Part shown: positions 53,785 to 64,000 of the stretch, piece after piece | How the letters are laid out: each line of letters opens with the position of its first letter | How positions within the stretch are numbered: position 1 is the first letter of the stretch | Notes under the pieces: model-generated | What the model was told of the DNA's origin: nothing | The model's input: only the letters and a program-made list of their open reading frames with translations | The model's database searches: none | Program-made: the position numbers and the translations under genes | Origin: Lagopus muta | Taxonomy: Eukaryota > Chordata > Aves > Galliformes > Phasianidae | Assembly (NCBI RefSeq): GCF_023343835.1 | Contig: NC_064435.1 | Coordinates: 68,086,134 to 68,150,133, forward strand | Reading direction: 5' to 3' | Length of the DNA: 64,000 nucleotides

Positions 53785-54405
53785 GTTGAATGAATTGATG
53801 TTATATTTGATGTTAACGTTGTGGCTTTGTGATTTTTGTTGCTGATATTCCACCTCAGAAGATCACGTAAAATAGTGGGAGTTAAAGAGTTAATGTTCTG
53901 GTTCCTTGAACTGCCATTCATGGGCACGTGGGGTCCTCGGATGGGAGGGGAGGAGCGGCATTCCCGAGGACCTAGCGCGCAGAGGAAGAAAGGTGGAGCT
54001 ACTGGCAGGACACCAGCCTCTTCTTCCCACTCTTGGTTTGCCACGGAGAAAAGCACGTGCTTCCCCTGCAGTCTTCTAACATGAGATCTTGTATTTTGGA
54101 TACTTCCGTCTCTCTCATTTTGTTTGATTTTGTTGGATTCAGTAAATTCAGCTCCTCCTCAGACAGTTGCCGTTGATTCTGTTTTTGTTGGTGGGGGTTT
54201 TTTTTTTTGTTGTCAGACACACGTGTTGTCTCCCTTCCCCCTCTCCTGGAGCGCACGGCCCGCATCGTGCCTTGCCTTGTTAGTCACAGAGCCGGGGCCG
54301 GATGTGCCGCGCTGTTAGAAGGTAGGGTAATTTTTGTTGCCACTCTCTTTCGTCCCCTGGGTTTGTGCCCCTGTCACGGGCTCAGATCTGGAGACTCCTC
54401 CATGA
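53785..54405. mobile_element. Probable inserted segment of about 620 bp, unclassified (solo LTR possible)
   Basis: The pseudogene region reads CACATGGGAAAAGTT and then directly GAAGTAAACCAG, whereas here CAACATGGGAAAAGTT and GGTAAACCAAG lie about 620 bp apart. So the segment is either an insertion here or a deletion there. It contains three CACGTG words (53925, 54054, 54220) and a T run near 54,200, and has no recognisable coding content. The exact ends and any target duplication could not be resolved, so the LTR idea is a guess. The second copy is at 63,007-63,627. Confidence 0.4.
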
Positions 54406-57400
54406 AAGGTAAACCAAGTGGCTTTCCCTTAGCTTCACCGTCAGGGGCTGGATTGCCGTGGAGCCTGAACTGATACACACAGGTATAGTCCGGGTGGCCC
54501 CAGTTGCTCAGCACTCGCAGCTTGATGTAATTGATGAACCCGGAGTGCTCATTCTGCAATGAGAAAAAGAAATGAACTGTGTTTTCCTCTCTCCTCTTTG
54601 GCCACTGACAATGCAGGAGTGACACACTCACGCAACATCCTACTTCAGGCTGCCTTGCTAGGTCTTCTGACAAGCTGATAAGCTGCCATAGCGCAATCAA
54701 GACATTTCTTACCCTGCTCCACCTCTTTGGCCACGTGAGTTTTAAAGAAATAAACAGCTACCAAAAGCTGCAGCAAATACACTGCCAAGTTCTTTGCACT
54801 TGTTTTGAGTGTGTGTTCTCGCACAGAACAACACAGGGGTCGTAACTCTCATTGCTTTCTCTAGAATGTCACCCATCAGAATGGCCTCCCTGATGCTGCC
54901 CATTACTGGCAACGACAAAATCCTTGGAAAGTCACACATCCCCAGTGTGAAAGTAGCCCGCCAACAGTACTGCACCCTACGTGAGGCAGCCGCTTGTGTG
55001 CAATTGGAAGCCACCTGGTCATGGCAATTTCTGCTGCAAGTGTAGCTGGAGCTTAGCGGTGCTGTAAGCTGAAGCAGCTCTGCAGCTTAAAAGCCAGAAG
55101 GAAACAGAAACAGCCCAGCAGTCCGGGCATATGCAGGCAGTATAGAGGCAGCAGCAGAAATGCAAGAGGGCCCCCATACGCCTCAGGCTTGGAAGCTTTT
55201 CCCCAGCCAACCGCGGTTCCCCTCTCCCACGCTTCACGCCCCTCTTTGTAACCTTACCTGCAGCTGGAAGGTCTGACTGGGATCCTGGCCTGGCGTGAAG
55301 GTGAACTCTCCTAGCAAAGTTCCTTCCTCGTCACCTTCTTCCTGCAGGCCCTACAGGAAGACAGGGGTGGAGAAAACAGAACAGTGGGATGCGCTGCCGG
55401 AAGAGGATCACAAAGCCCCACAGGGCTTTCTGAAGCAAAGGTGGTCTAGCACCATCCACTGTGCCACTTCCCTTTCCCTCTGCCTCTCAAACTACCAACT
55501 CGCCCCAAGAGCGGGAAACCTTCTTTGCTGTGCTACCTTGGACAAAAAAGGAACGCTGTGGAAATGGAGCAACTCTGAGGAGCTTGTTACTCGCCCTGTG
55601 CAGGGAAGAACTGCACGCAGCAGCCCTCTTGGATCTGCAACCACCCTCCACGTCAAACGCTACGCAAAACTACCGCCACAACCCAGAGGAATCACTTACA
55701 TAGACAGCAAAGTCCTTGGGAGCACTGGAGGTGCTGTCTGCATGGTAGGCCGTTGCTGGAACTCCATGGTTTAACGTAACTGCCGTGGGAAAGATGGCCC
55801 TGGGCAACTTGATGAAGACGTGCCCTTGGCTTCCTGGGAAGGGCCAGCAGTTACCTGGCTGATTGTCAGGCTGAAAAAAGAAGAAGAAACAGCGTTCATG
55901 TGCAAAAGAGCGTCCTGGCTGAAAATCCTGCTGCAGCATCAGGGGCTCTGCAGGTGCACTGGCCCATCAGCTCTGCTCCAAAGCACAGGCATACGGGCAT
56001 GGCGGTGAGCTGGGTGCACAACCTGCAGAAGCTCTTGGGCTCCTTCTTTTGTGGGGCAGCTTGCAAAAAATAAAAAAGAGGGGCTGCTGTGGCTGAAAGG
56101 CACCTGCCCGGGGCAAAGAAGGGCCCACCTGCACGAGCCTTTCCTGCAAGGGGAAGCAATCGCTCCCTCTCATCCAGTCCCACCCCCTTCCCCCGGCACC
56201 AGCCAGGGCTCTGACTTGTGCCGGTAGCTCAGGAGCAGTGCCAGGATGGGCTGGCAAACACAACATGGGGCCCTCCTGCAGTGCACGCCCTCCGTGCCCT
56301 CTGGGGTTCATTAAGAGCCCCAGCGTTCTCGCAGCCCAGATCTCTCGTGGCACCTTATGGGTTCCCCTTCAGTGCCGGCCAGACAGCTCCACAATGGCTG
56401 GGAAGACAAGCAAGCTAGCCTGGCAGAAGCTTCCACAGAGGACCTGGGGCAGTCTGGCAGAAGAAATTCTCTGCCGGGATACACAAGAGGGGAGTAGGTC
56501 CTCGCAAGAAGGGGTGAAGACAAGGGTAAAGGCAACCCTCAGCAGGGCGTTTGGCCCCCTCTGCCCCGCACCATTCTTCCTCTGTTTCACACTGTTCTTA
56601 CCTCAAGAATAATCTCAGGAGGCCTCATATATGGTGTCACCAGCAACGAGTACCAGAAGACTTTCCCGCTTCCAATCCAGGAGGGAGAAGTCTTGGAACG
56701 AACGATAGCGGCGCCTGCAAATAAAAACACGGGCACAGTGGTCAAGCAAGGCCAAGAGGAACCAAGGGCTGCTGACTCTGTTTTCCACATGAACAGCTGC
56801 GCAGAAATGCCGGCTGCCTTTGCACTGTCCTCTTCAAAAGAGTTTCAAAGGCAGCCATACATCCCCAACAGTGATATTCCCCTCGTTCTCACTTGCCGTA
56901 TCCCTCTGCAACACAATGCAGGGACTCGCTCAGCTATCCTAAGGGGCCACATAAACTGACAGCCAGCTGAGCAGTCACGTGAGAAACAACACCAAGTAGG
57001 AGTAGCGCTTTTCAGATGTGCTCCAGCCCGCTGAAGGCTCTCTCAGCAAGCACATTCTCAGGGCACAAGGTGGCCATTCACTCCTCACCCCTTCTCCCCT
57101 ACCCTGCCCAAATGCCCGTCCTGTCAAACTGGACAAGACGCCCTTTGGAACCACCATCTGTGGTCTGGTTGTTTCTACAGCTTAACGGCACCTGAAGTTT
57201 TGCTGGCATAATTACGCATCTGGAATGGGCTTTCTTCCAGCTTCTCCAGGACTTGATTGATCATCTCTTGAACAGCCTGGGAAGAAAGACAAAGGAGAGC
57301 GCTCGTCAGAAGGAAAAGAAAAGGGAAAAGAGTTGCCTCCCAGCTCCCCTACAAAGCCTGCCAAAGCAAACTCGGCTGCTCCACTTGGATGTAATTCACA

Positions 57401-59192
57401 CTGCCTGGGAGTTGCCTGCGAACCTCCAGAGCTCTACTATGACCATCTGGCACGGGAACAGAGAGGCTGCTCACTCCAGCACACTGGACACGGATGCGGC
57501 ACGAATGGGCTTTTCCTGTCGAGATGCCCCATGACAGGCAGGCTGCGCTGACAGTCCTGCTGGCCAGGAGATGGGGCTCGAGTCAGGCACGAGGCAGGGA
57601 TTGCCCAGAGGTCACCACAACTGCTGCAGGCCAGCCACACACAGAGAGTTAACTTAAAGCAGAAGACAGAGCTTGCCTACTGCAATGGGGAAGAAAGGCA
57701 AAACGCAGAAGGAACTAATGCCTGCCAAGCCTCGGGCTAACATGGCCTTTGAGATTCCCATCACGGGAATCACCGTCAGCTTAGGCTTCGGGCAGACCTG
57801 GGGCCGTGCGAGCTCAAGCCACCAAAAGAGACGGTATCCACGGAGCAAGGGCCCTGAAACCAGAACAGCCTTCAGACTGGATGCCCCACGGGGAGGCTGA
57901 AACACAGCGTCTCCTGTGCATCTGCACAGGCCCCAGGCACCCAGGGCAGCCAGGCTCAACTCAGGGTGCTGGCTTACAGGTCTTCCAGGGGAACCTGCCA
58001 CCTCATGCACAGCAGCAGGTGCAGGGAAGGACTGACAGAGAGCAAGAAACAACTAAGGCATCTGAAATTCCCATCAGAGCTCATTCCTTTCCCCCACAAG
58101 AGCTCCGGAGCAACAGAGAAAAGGACCGATGGTGATGCACCAGCATTTCTTCCTGCTGGACAAGCCTTTTAGCTGTCTGTGACAGGGAACGCTAGCGAGA
58201 TATAATGCCACAGTGGGGAAAGAACTCTCTCAGCAGAGCTTTTTGCAATGTCCTCTTACCTCGCCGGTAAAGCCTGGGAGCTCATTTCTCTTCAGGGCCT
58301 CGTGGAGAGCACGCAGGGTGATGTCCTTTGCTCCCCATTGCAGGAAACGAAGCTGCTGCTGGATCTTGTCGAGCTCTTGTTCCACCCTCAGCATTTCCAG
58401 ATCATCACCCACCAGCCTAGAGACAGCAGGTAATTAATGGAGAGAGCGCACACAGCTGTCTTCTCACAAGCCGTGAGATGTGAGGCAGAGAACGAGCCTC
58501 ACTCCGCGTGACGACAGGGTAACCGAGGTTTAATAGAGAGTTGACAATACTGGTTGGCAAGCTCCAAGAGCTCCTGACCGAGAAGCTGCTTCCTGGCTTC
58601 CTGGCTAACTTTGGGGGAACTAACGGACATGGAGAGATAGCAGCTCGAATGGGGAAGGGGAGAAACTCGGGGCCTTGGTCACAGAAGTTGGACTCAGGTA
58701 ACAAGTGGTCATGGACAAGGGGCCGAGCTCCTCTAAAGAAGAGTCCAGCCAAAGGGAGATTCTTTTCTTACCATGAAGTCTTTTTTTCCACTGCCCTTGA
58801 GCCTCCAGCAAGACTTCCATCGCAGTAAAAACCTGCCAGGAATTCCACAAAGCTCTCAATAAATCATCTCTATTATTGTTCTGCCTTGGGCTGCCCACTC
58901 CCCTGTCCCTGGGCAGAACAAATTGTTGGAGGCTTCCGAAAGAAGCATCCTCAAATCAGAGCTCTACAGAGACTCACCGAAGGACACCACAGCCACGGTG
59001 CACAGCAGCACCAGGGAAACTGCCTTCCAAGCCTTAGGTTGCCTACAAAGAAGGAGAAGCGTGGTGAAGAATGGTGAAGCAGGCCGTATCTGTACAGTGC
59101 AGAAGACGACTACGGAGCAACAGATGTTTGAAACTTGGGAAGGAACCATATCCTTACCAGTCCCCACGCCTGCCTTGCTGTCGTTCCGCCAT
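54374..59192 (-). CDS. SUN3: SUN3-like SUN-domain protein, complete copy
   Basis: SUN-domain proteins span the inner nuclear membrane and bind KASH proteins in the LINC complex; SUN3 acts in spermatid head shaping. Nine coding exons are 59192-59158 (MAERQQGRRGDW), 59042-58978 (membrane helix KAVSLVLLCTVAVVSF), 58832-58772, 58416-58260 (coiled coil DDLEMLRVEQELDKIQQQLR), 57276-57192 (VQEMINQVLEKLEESPF), 56714-56602 (GKVFWYSLLVTPYMRPPEII), 55870-55700 (NCWPFPGSQGHVFIKLPRAI; SSAPKDFAVY), 55350-55258 (GTLLGEFTFTPGQDPSQTFQ) and 54553-54374 (YIKLRVLSNWGHPDYTCVYQ). All phases join: 960 nt, 319 residues, with the SUN domain in roughly the last 190. Human SUN3 is about 357. The SUN3 name rests on its neighbour C7orf57; SPAG4- or SUN5-type paralogy is possible. 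No poly(A) signal was seen. Confidence 0.86.
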
Positions 59193-59500
59193 TTCTCCGA
59201 AGCACAGCGACAAAAGACGCGGCTCGAAGCACAGCGACAAAAGACGCAGCTCGAAGCACAGCGACAAAAGACGCAGCTCCAAGCACAAGCGACAAAAGAC
59301 GCAGCTCAAAGCACAAGCCAAAAAAGATGCAGCTTGAAGCACGAGCCACAAAAGATGCAGCTCGAAGCACAAGCCACAAAAGATGCAGCTCGAAGCACAA
59401 GCCACAAAAGACGCAGCTCGAAGCACAAGCCACAAAAGACGCAGCTCGCAAGGAGTGAGCCAAACCCTGTCCAACAGCTATGCCGTCAGGACCGAGAGTG
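59192..59500 (-). promoter_or_regulatory. Inferred SUN3-like 5' region containing a minisatellite
   Basis: The start codon at 59192 is preceded on the minus strand by TTTCGGAGAA-type sequence and then directly by the tandem repeat. No TATA box was identified. An open frame continues upstream through the repeat, so an N-terminal extension cannot be excluded, but its repetitive Leu/Cys/Phe content argues against it. Confidence 0.4.
59199..59447. repeat. Minisatellite, nine units of 27/28 bp
   Basis: The first three units are 27 bp (core GAAGCACAGCGACAAAAGAC plus GCAGCTC). The later six are about 28 bp (core GAAGCACAAGCCACAAAAGA plus CGCAGCTC), with a few substitutions such as GATGCAG for GACGCAG. 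Its first base is 7 bp from the SUN3-like start codon. It is not CRISPR: there are no unique spacers and the host is a vertebrate. Confidence 0.92.
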
Positions 59501-59799
59501 GCCAAGGGCGGGGACAAGCTGCCTCAGTGCTGAGGGCCCTTTGTGACTTCACAATGGCCAGTGATGTCACCGCAGAGCAGCCAGCGCCATGTTTTGAGGG
59601 ACAGGGAACAGGCTTTGCACCTCCTGCCTGCAGGGGAAAAGATCCTACAAGGTCAAAAAAAACCAAACACCTCCTGCCCAGCAGCCTGCTTGGTAGGATT
59701 TTGCTGAAGGGGAACGGGCTGGGAGCTACAAGCCGCCTGCCTTTTTCGGTCCCTGCTTTTGATGCCCTGTACATCAGATGTCTCACTCCGGGTACCCAG

Positions 59800-60688
59800 A
59801 CTTTTCCAATGCTTTCCTATATCTGTCTTCCTACTGTCAGCCAGTGCTTCATTACAGCCAGGGCACAAGCAGATATGAAGGACCACAGATGCTGGTAGAA
59901 AGCACCAACAGGAAAAAACTGCACGTAGTTCTCCCTGCTCGTGAGAATTTCCACGCACGTACATGCACGTCAGTTGTTGCCTTTTATAAGATGTCAAGTA
60001 AATTATCCCGTGGTCAAAAAAACACCAAAATTCTTCTGATTGCACCAACCTCTAAGGCATTTGTTTGTGAGGTGGCTTTTGCTGATCCTCTTTGTATCCT
60101 TCCGCGCCACGGAAGGGGCAGAAGAAAAAACCACTTGCACACCCGCTCCATCAACTACCCGCGCAAGTCCTCTGAAGTCTTTTTTCATAGTCCTCATGCT
60201 TTTCTCAGTGACTTCATCACTGCCGGCCTGAACTGTCAATAAGGGGTAATAATCAGAAGGGCCAGTGAGACCAGGAAGTTTCCCAGAAACGGCCCTGACC
60301 CGCGCCCCAAGGAGGCAGCAGTCCTCCCTACTGGTAGGGTCCAGCTGACATGCAGGGCCCTCCGCTCCTCTCAGCAGGGAGCTGCCAATGACAGCCACCC
60401 TTCTTTCCTTCCGGTGGAGGCAGTCTTGATGCGTGAGGTCGACTGCTTCGCCCGGGACAGCCTCGCAAGTGGACCTTCCCCCACACCCTGATCCACCTCT
60501 CCCTCGAGTTCCGGGGCCTCACGCCTATTTTGCAGAGGCACCTGGGGAACCGAGCTTGGTCGGGACGGCGCTTGCCTACATCGCCTGGCCGGGACCCATT
60601 TCCACTCCTCCTCTTCTCTCAAACTGCCTCGCTCTGCTCGGCAACGGCAGGGGGCCCACCCCTGCCTGATGAGTATCACCCCCACGTC
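59800..60688 (-). mobile_element. CR1 LINE ORF1 fragment with SGNH-hydrolase-like text
   Basis: The minus strand reads AVIGSSLLRGAEGPACQLDP, then CCLLGARVRAVSGKLPGLTG, SDYYPLLTVQAGSDEV and FRGLARVVDGAGVQVVFSSA near 60,390-60,110, then LRGWCNQKNFGVF near 60,040. This is the GDS-L-like (here GSSLL) esterase-like part of CR1 ORF1, nearly open for about 130 residues. The element loses continuity near 59,980 and its 5' side is cut at the tandem junction. Confidence 0.82.
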
Positions 60689-62822
60689 TACCTCTCAGAG
60701 GCTTACACCACAAGCCTGCCTCCCGCTCACGCTTTCTGATACTCCTGAACCTCTCAACCTCCTCCTGGAGGGCACACTCCACATCCTTCCAGCACTCCGC
60801 TCCACACTCTCTACAAGTTTCCTGTCTTTCTTGCGCTGAGGAGCCCGGGACAGGACACGGTACTCCAGATGCGGCCTCACCAGGGCAGGGGAGAGGGGGA
60901 GGATCACCTCCCTTGACCTGCTGGCCACGCTCTTTGGAAGGCAACCCAGGATCCCACTGGCCTTCTTGGCCGCCTGAGCACACTGCTGCCTCATAGTCAG
61001 CCGACTGTCCGCCAGTACACCAAGTCCTTTTCCGTCAGGCAGCTTTCCAGCCACCCCTCCCCAAGCCCGTAGGGTTGCCTGGGGCTGTTGTGACCAAAAT
61101 GCAGGACCCGACACCTGGCCCTACGGAAACTCATAGAGTTTACCGCGGCCCAGCGACCCAGGTCCCTCTGTAGTGCCTTTTCCCCCCTCTGGCAGAGCAA
61201 CGCTCCCTCCCAACTTGGAGTCATCCGCAAACCCACTGAGGGTGCACTCAATTCCCTCATCAAGATCGGTAATAAAGATGTTAAACAGAAGCGGCCTCAG
61301 TACCGAGCCCTGGAGGACACCACTCTGGACTGGCCGCCAACTGCACTTAACTCCACTGACCACAGCTCTTTGGGCCCGGCGTTTCACCCAGCGGAGCGTA
61401 CGCCCATCCAAACCGTTGGCAGCCGCCTCTCCACAAGAATGTTGTGGGGGAGGGTGCCAAAGGCGTTACTGAAGTCCAGGCAGACCACATTGACAGCCAT
61501 ACCTTCATTCATAAAGCCATGCTGATTGGGCCTCACCCCCAGCTTACCATTAACTGGTCCGTGAGGCCACCCGAGATGATCCATTTCATGGCCTTCCCTG
61601 GCACCGAGGTGAGACTACAGGTCTGTAGTTACCAGGATCACCTTCCCAGCCCTTCTTGAAGATGGGTGTCACGTTTGCCAGTCCAATGGGACGTTTCCAG
61701 TTAGCCAGGACTGCCAAAAGAGGGTGGAGAGTGGCTCGGCAACCACATCCGCCAACTCCCTCAGCACCCTAGGATGCAGTCCATCTGGCCCCACGGACTT
61801 GTGAGCACCCAGCTTTCAGAGCAGGTCCCAAACCATCTCATCGTGGATTGTGCAGGGCCTATTCTGTTCCCCATCCCTACCTACCGGCACAAGGGGCCGT
61901 GTGCCCAGGGAGTAACTAGTCTTACTATTAAGGACTGAGGCAAAGAAGGTGTATGGGAGCTGCTGAGTCACAGCCTGAACCACTGATTGATCGCCTGAGG
62001 CAAGGACTGACTCAGCCACAGGAGCACGGGTGGAGGCAGTTCAACTGTGTGACCCGGAGGGGTGCAGCCTGGCTCCACCTCTCCCAGGCCCCATTTGAGG
62101 GCTGACTGCCGCTGGGGAAGGATCTCTTTCCGGAGATCCCTCCCTTTGCAGTTTTCTACTGCGAGCCTAGGCCACGGCTGAGCGTCTAATTTTTGATTCT
62201 CCCTTTCCACCACGATAATCTTTCTAATGATAAAACCCGTATAATACCATCCTAACCACGCCACTCTGCTATCTGTATGTTTGTAAATCATACAGAACAA
62301 GTACCTCAGCCCTATCCTGACCCTTGGTCACCACGTTGCCCTCAGCATCATCCAGCAGGGGATGGAGACTCTCCCTAGCCTTCCACTCGCTGCTGATGTA
62401 TTTACAGAAATATTTACTGTTGTCCTTCACCTTAGTGGCCAAGTTCAGTTCTAGCTGGCCTTTGGCTTTTCTAATTTTCTCCCTGCACGGCTTCACTACG
62501 TACTCGTAATTGTCATAAGTTGCTTGCCCATTCTTCCAAATACCAAAAACTTTACTTTTGTTCCCGAGTTCCAGCCAGAGGTCTCTGTTCAGCCTGACCG
62601 GCTTCCTTGCCCGTCAACTTGTCTTCCATGACTCGGTGACGGTCAGCTCCTGCACTTTTAAAATAACTTCCCTAAAAGTATGCCCAGCCTTCCCGGGCTG
62701 CTGTGCGCTCCAGAACTGCCTCCCAAGGCACCTTCTCAACCACGGTCCAAAGGAGGCCAAGGTCTGCCCTCTGGAAGTCCAAGGGGGCAGCAGTTCCTGC
62801 TGACTCCCATCCGTGCTTCAAC
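60689..62822 (-). mobile_element. CR1 LINE ORF2 fragment, copy in unit 2
   Basis: Counterpart of 51467-53600 at offset 9222, with the same frameshifts and truncations. The single noticed difference (61315) changes VFQGSVLRP to VLQGSVLRP on the minus strand. Identical damage in both copies shows that the element decayed before the duplication. Confidence 0.9.
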
Positions 62823-63595
62823 AGGGATCGGAAAATGCAGTATCTTGGGATCACTTTGCCAACTCCCAACCAGCCGCTCCCTCCCTCCTCCTCCCCAGCA
62901 GGAGAGCAGGAGAAAAGGGAATGAAAAGGCTTATGGAGCGAGATAGACAATAGGGAGATCTCTTAACATTTACTCTGACGGACAAAAGAGACTCAACATG
63001 GGAAAAGTTGAATGAATTGATGTTATATTTGATGTTAACGTTGTGGCTTTGTGATTTTTGTTGCTGATATTCCACCTCAGAAGATCACGTAAAATAGTGG
63101 GAGTTAAAGAGTTAATGTTCTGGTTCCTTGAACTGCCATTCATGGGCACGTGGGGTCCTCGGATGGGAGGGGAGGAGCGGCATTCCCGAGGACCTAGCGC
63201 GCAGAGGAAGAAAGGTGGAGCTACTGGCAGGACACCAGCCTCTTCTTCCCACTCTTGGTTTGCCACGGAGAAAAGCACGTGCTTCCCCTGCAGTCTTCTA
63301 ACATGAGATCTTGTATTTTGGATACTTCCGTCTCTCTCATTTTGTTTGATTTTGTTGGATTCAGTAAATTCAGCTCCTCCTCAGACAGTTGCCGTTGATT
63401 CTGTTTTTGTTGGTGGGGGTTTTTTTTTTTGTTGTCAGACACACGTGTTGTCTCCCTTCCCCCTCTCCTGGAGCGCACGGCCCGCATCGTGCCTTGCCTT
63501 GTTAGTCACAGAGCCGGGGCCGGATGTGCCGCGCTGTTAGAAGGTAGGGTAATTTTTGTTGCCACTCTCTTTCGTCCCCTGGGTTTGTGCCCCTG

Positions 63596-63775
63596 TCACG
63601 GGCTCAGATCTGGAGACTCCTCCATGAAAGGTAAACCAAGTGGCTTTCCCTTAGCTTCACCGTCAGGGGCTGGATTGCCGTGGAGCCTGAACTGATACAC
63701 ACAGGTATAGTCCGGGTGGCCCCAGTTGCTCAGCACTCGCAGCTTGATGTAATTGATGAACCCGGAGTGCTCGTT
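63596..63775 (-). CDS. SUN3-like, last exon of the second tandem copy (partial gene)
   Basis: This is the exact counterpart of 54374-54553. The one difference, at 63773, changes AAT to AAC (both Asn), so the 59 encoded residues, ending in MEESPDLSP, are identical. The acceptor and the following intron are intact up to the window edge. Whether the upstream exons of this copy are also intact lies outside the window. Confidence 0.85.
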   Translation of the reverse strand, partial: NEHSGFINYIKLRVLSNWGHPDYTCVYQFRLHGNPAPDGEAKGKPLGLPFMEESPDLSP

Positions 63776-64000
63776 CTGCAATGAGAAAAAGAAATGAACT
63801 GTGTTTTCCTCTCTCCTCTTTGGCCACTGACAATGCAGGAGTGACACACTCACGCAACATCCTACTTCAGGCTGCCTTGCTAGGTCTTCTGACAAGCTGA
63901 TAAGCTGCCATAGCGCAATCAAGACATTTCTTACCCTGCTCCACCTCTTTGGCCACGTGAGTTTTAAAGAAATAAACAGCTACCAAAAGCTGCAGCAAAT

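Larger units (their letters stand above)
51467..60688. repeat. Tandem duplication, unit 1 (9,222 bp)
   Basis: This complete unit contains a CR1 reverse-transcriptase fragment, a probable inserted segment, the SUN3-like gene, a minisatellite and a CR1 ORF1 fragment. Position n in this unit matches n+9222 from 60,689 to the right edge. Over the 3.3 kb where both copies are visible, I noticed only two substitutions (52093 A against 61315 G, and 54551 A against 63773 G) and no length change. The match starts at TACCTCTCAGAGGC in both. Confidence 0.92.
60689..64000. repeat. Tandem duplication, unit 2 (partial, runs off the right edge)
   Basis: It repeats 51,467-54,778 at a constant offset of 9,222 and is in the same orientation. 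The junction at 60,688/60,689 joins the CR1 ORF1 fragment that ends unit 1 to the CR1 reverse-transcriptase fragment that opens unit 2. The window stops inside the last intron of the second SUN3-like gene. Confidence 0.92.

Noticed and set aside
53999-54265. Minus-strand open frame rich in Lys, Arg and Gln just after the SUN3-like stop
   Set aside because: It lies in the unclassified inserted segment and shows no domain; the SUN3-like frame is already closed at 54374.
59199-59447. Regular direct repeats considered as a CRISPR array
   Set aside because: Units are contiguous with no unique spacers, and the surroundings are clearly vertebrate.
58923-59546. Plus-strand open frame of 207 codons with a repeated Glu-Ala-Gln-Lys-Thr pattern
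   Set aside because: The length comes from the 27/28-bp minisatellite, which lacks stops on both strands. The real gene is on the minus strand.

Overview
This window is vertebrate nuclear DNA from a bird, most likely a galliform such as chicken. It has no bacterial-style operons. Its genes are split into small exons with GT-AG introns, and the dominant repeats are CR1 LINE fragments with the avian 3' tail of ATTCTATGAT-like octamers. A mariner-type DNA transposon is also present. The gene order (ABCA13, UPP1, the C7orf57 homologue, a SUN3-like gene) matches the neighbourhood on human 7p12.3, which corresponds to part of chicken chromosome 2. The species and chromosome are inferred from repeats and synteny; I ran no search.

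Layout, with all four genes on the minus strand. From 1 to 16,265 lie the first eight coding exons of ABCA13, a giant ABC transporter; the rest of the gene runs off the left edge. From 16.3 to 23.2 kb is an intergenic stretch with three CR1 fragments. From 23,202 to 32.3 kb is a complete UPP1 (uridine phosphorylase): seven coding exons, a 313-residue open product and a GC-rich promoter. From 32.4 to 39.4 kb is repeat-rich DNA, including a CR1 5' half interrupted by a mariner-like element. From 39,395 to 50.1 kb is the C7orf57 homologue: six coding exons, 255 residues, with a GC-rich promoter containing a good RFX X-box. From 51.5 kb to the right edge is a recent tandem duplication with a unit of 9,222 bp. 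Each unit carries a SUN3-like gene; the first is complete (nine coding exons, 319 residues), and only the last exon of the second is inside the window.

The genes do not form one pathway. UPP1 acts in pyrimidine salvage, ABCA13 is a membrane lipid transporter, C7orf57 is uncharacterised with a cilium-type promoter motif, and SUN3-like proteins are inner nuclear membrane LINC-complex components typical of spermatids. The most interesting part is the SUN3-like array. The two units are almost identical, an older decayed SUN3-like fragment sits at the left boundary, a 27/28-bp minisatellite lies directly against the start codon, and the C-terminal tail seems to end inside an inserted segment. I found no undescribed multi-gene system, RNA gene or CRISPR array. 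Exon borders were set by hand from splice sites, reading phase and remembered family similarity, so one-base errors are possible.
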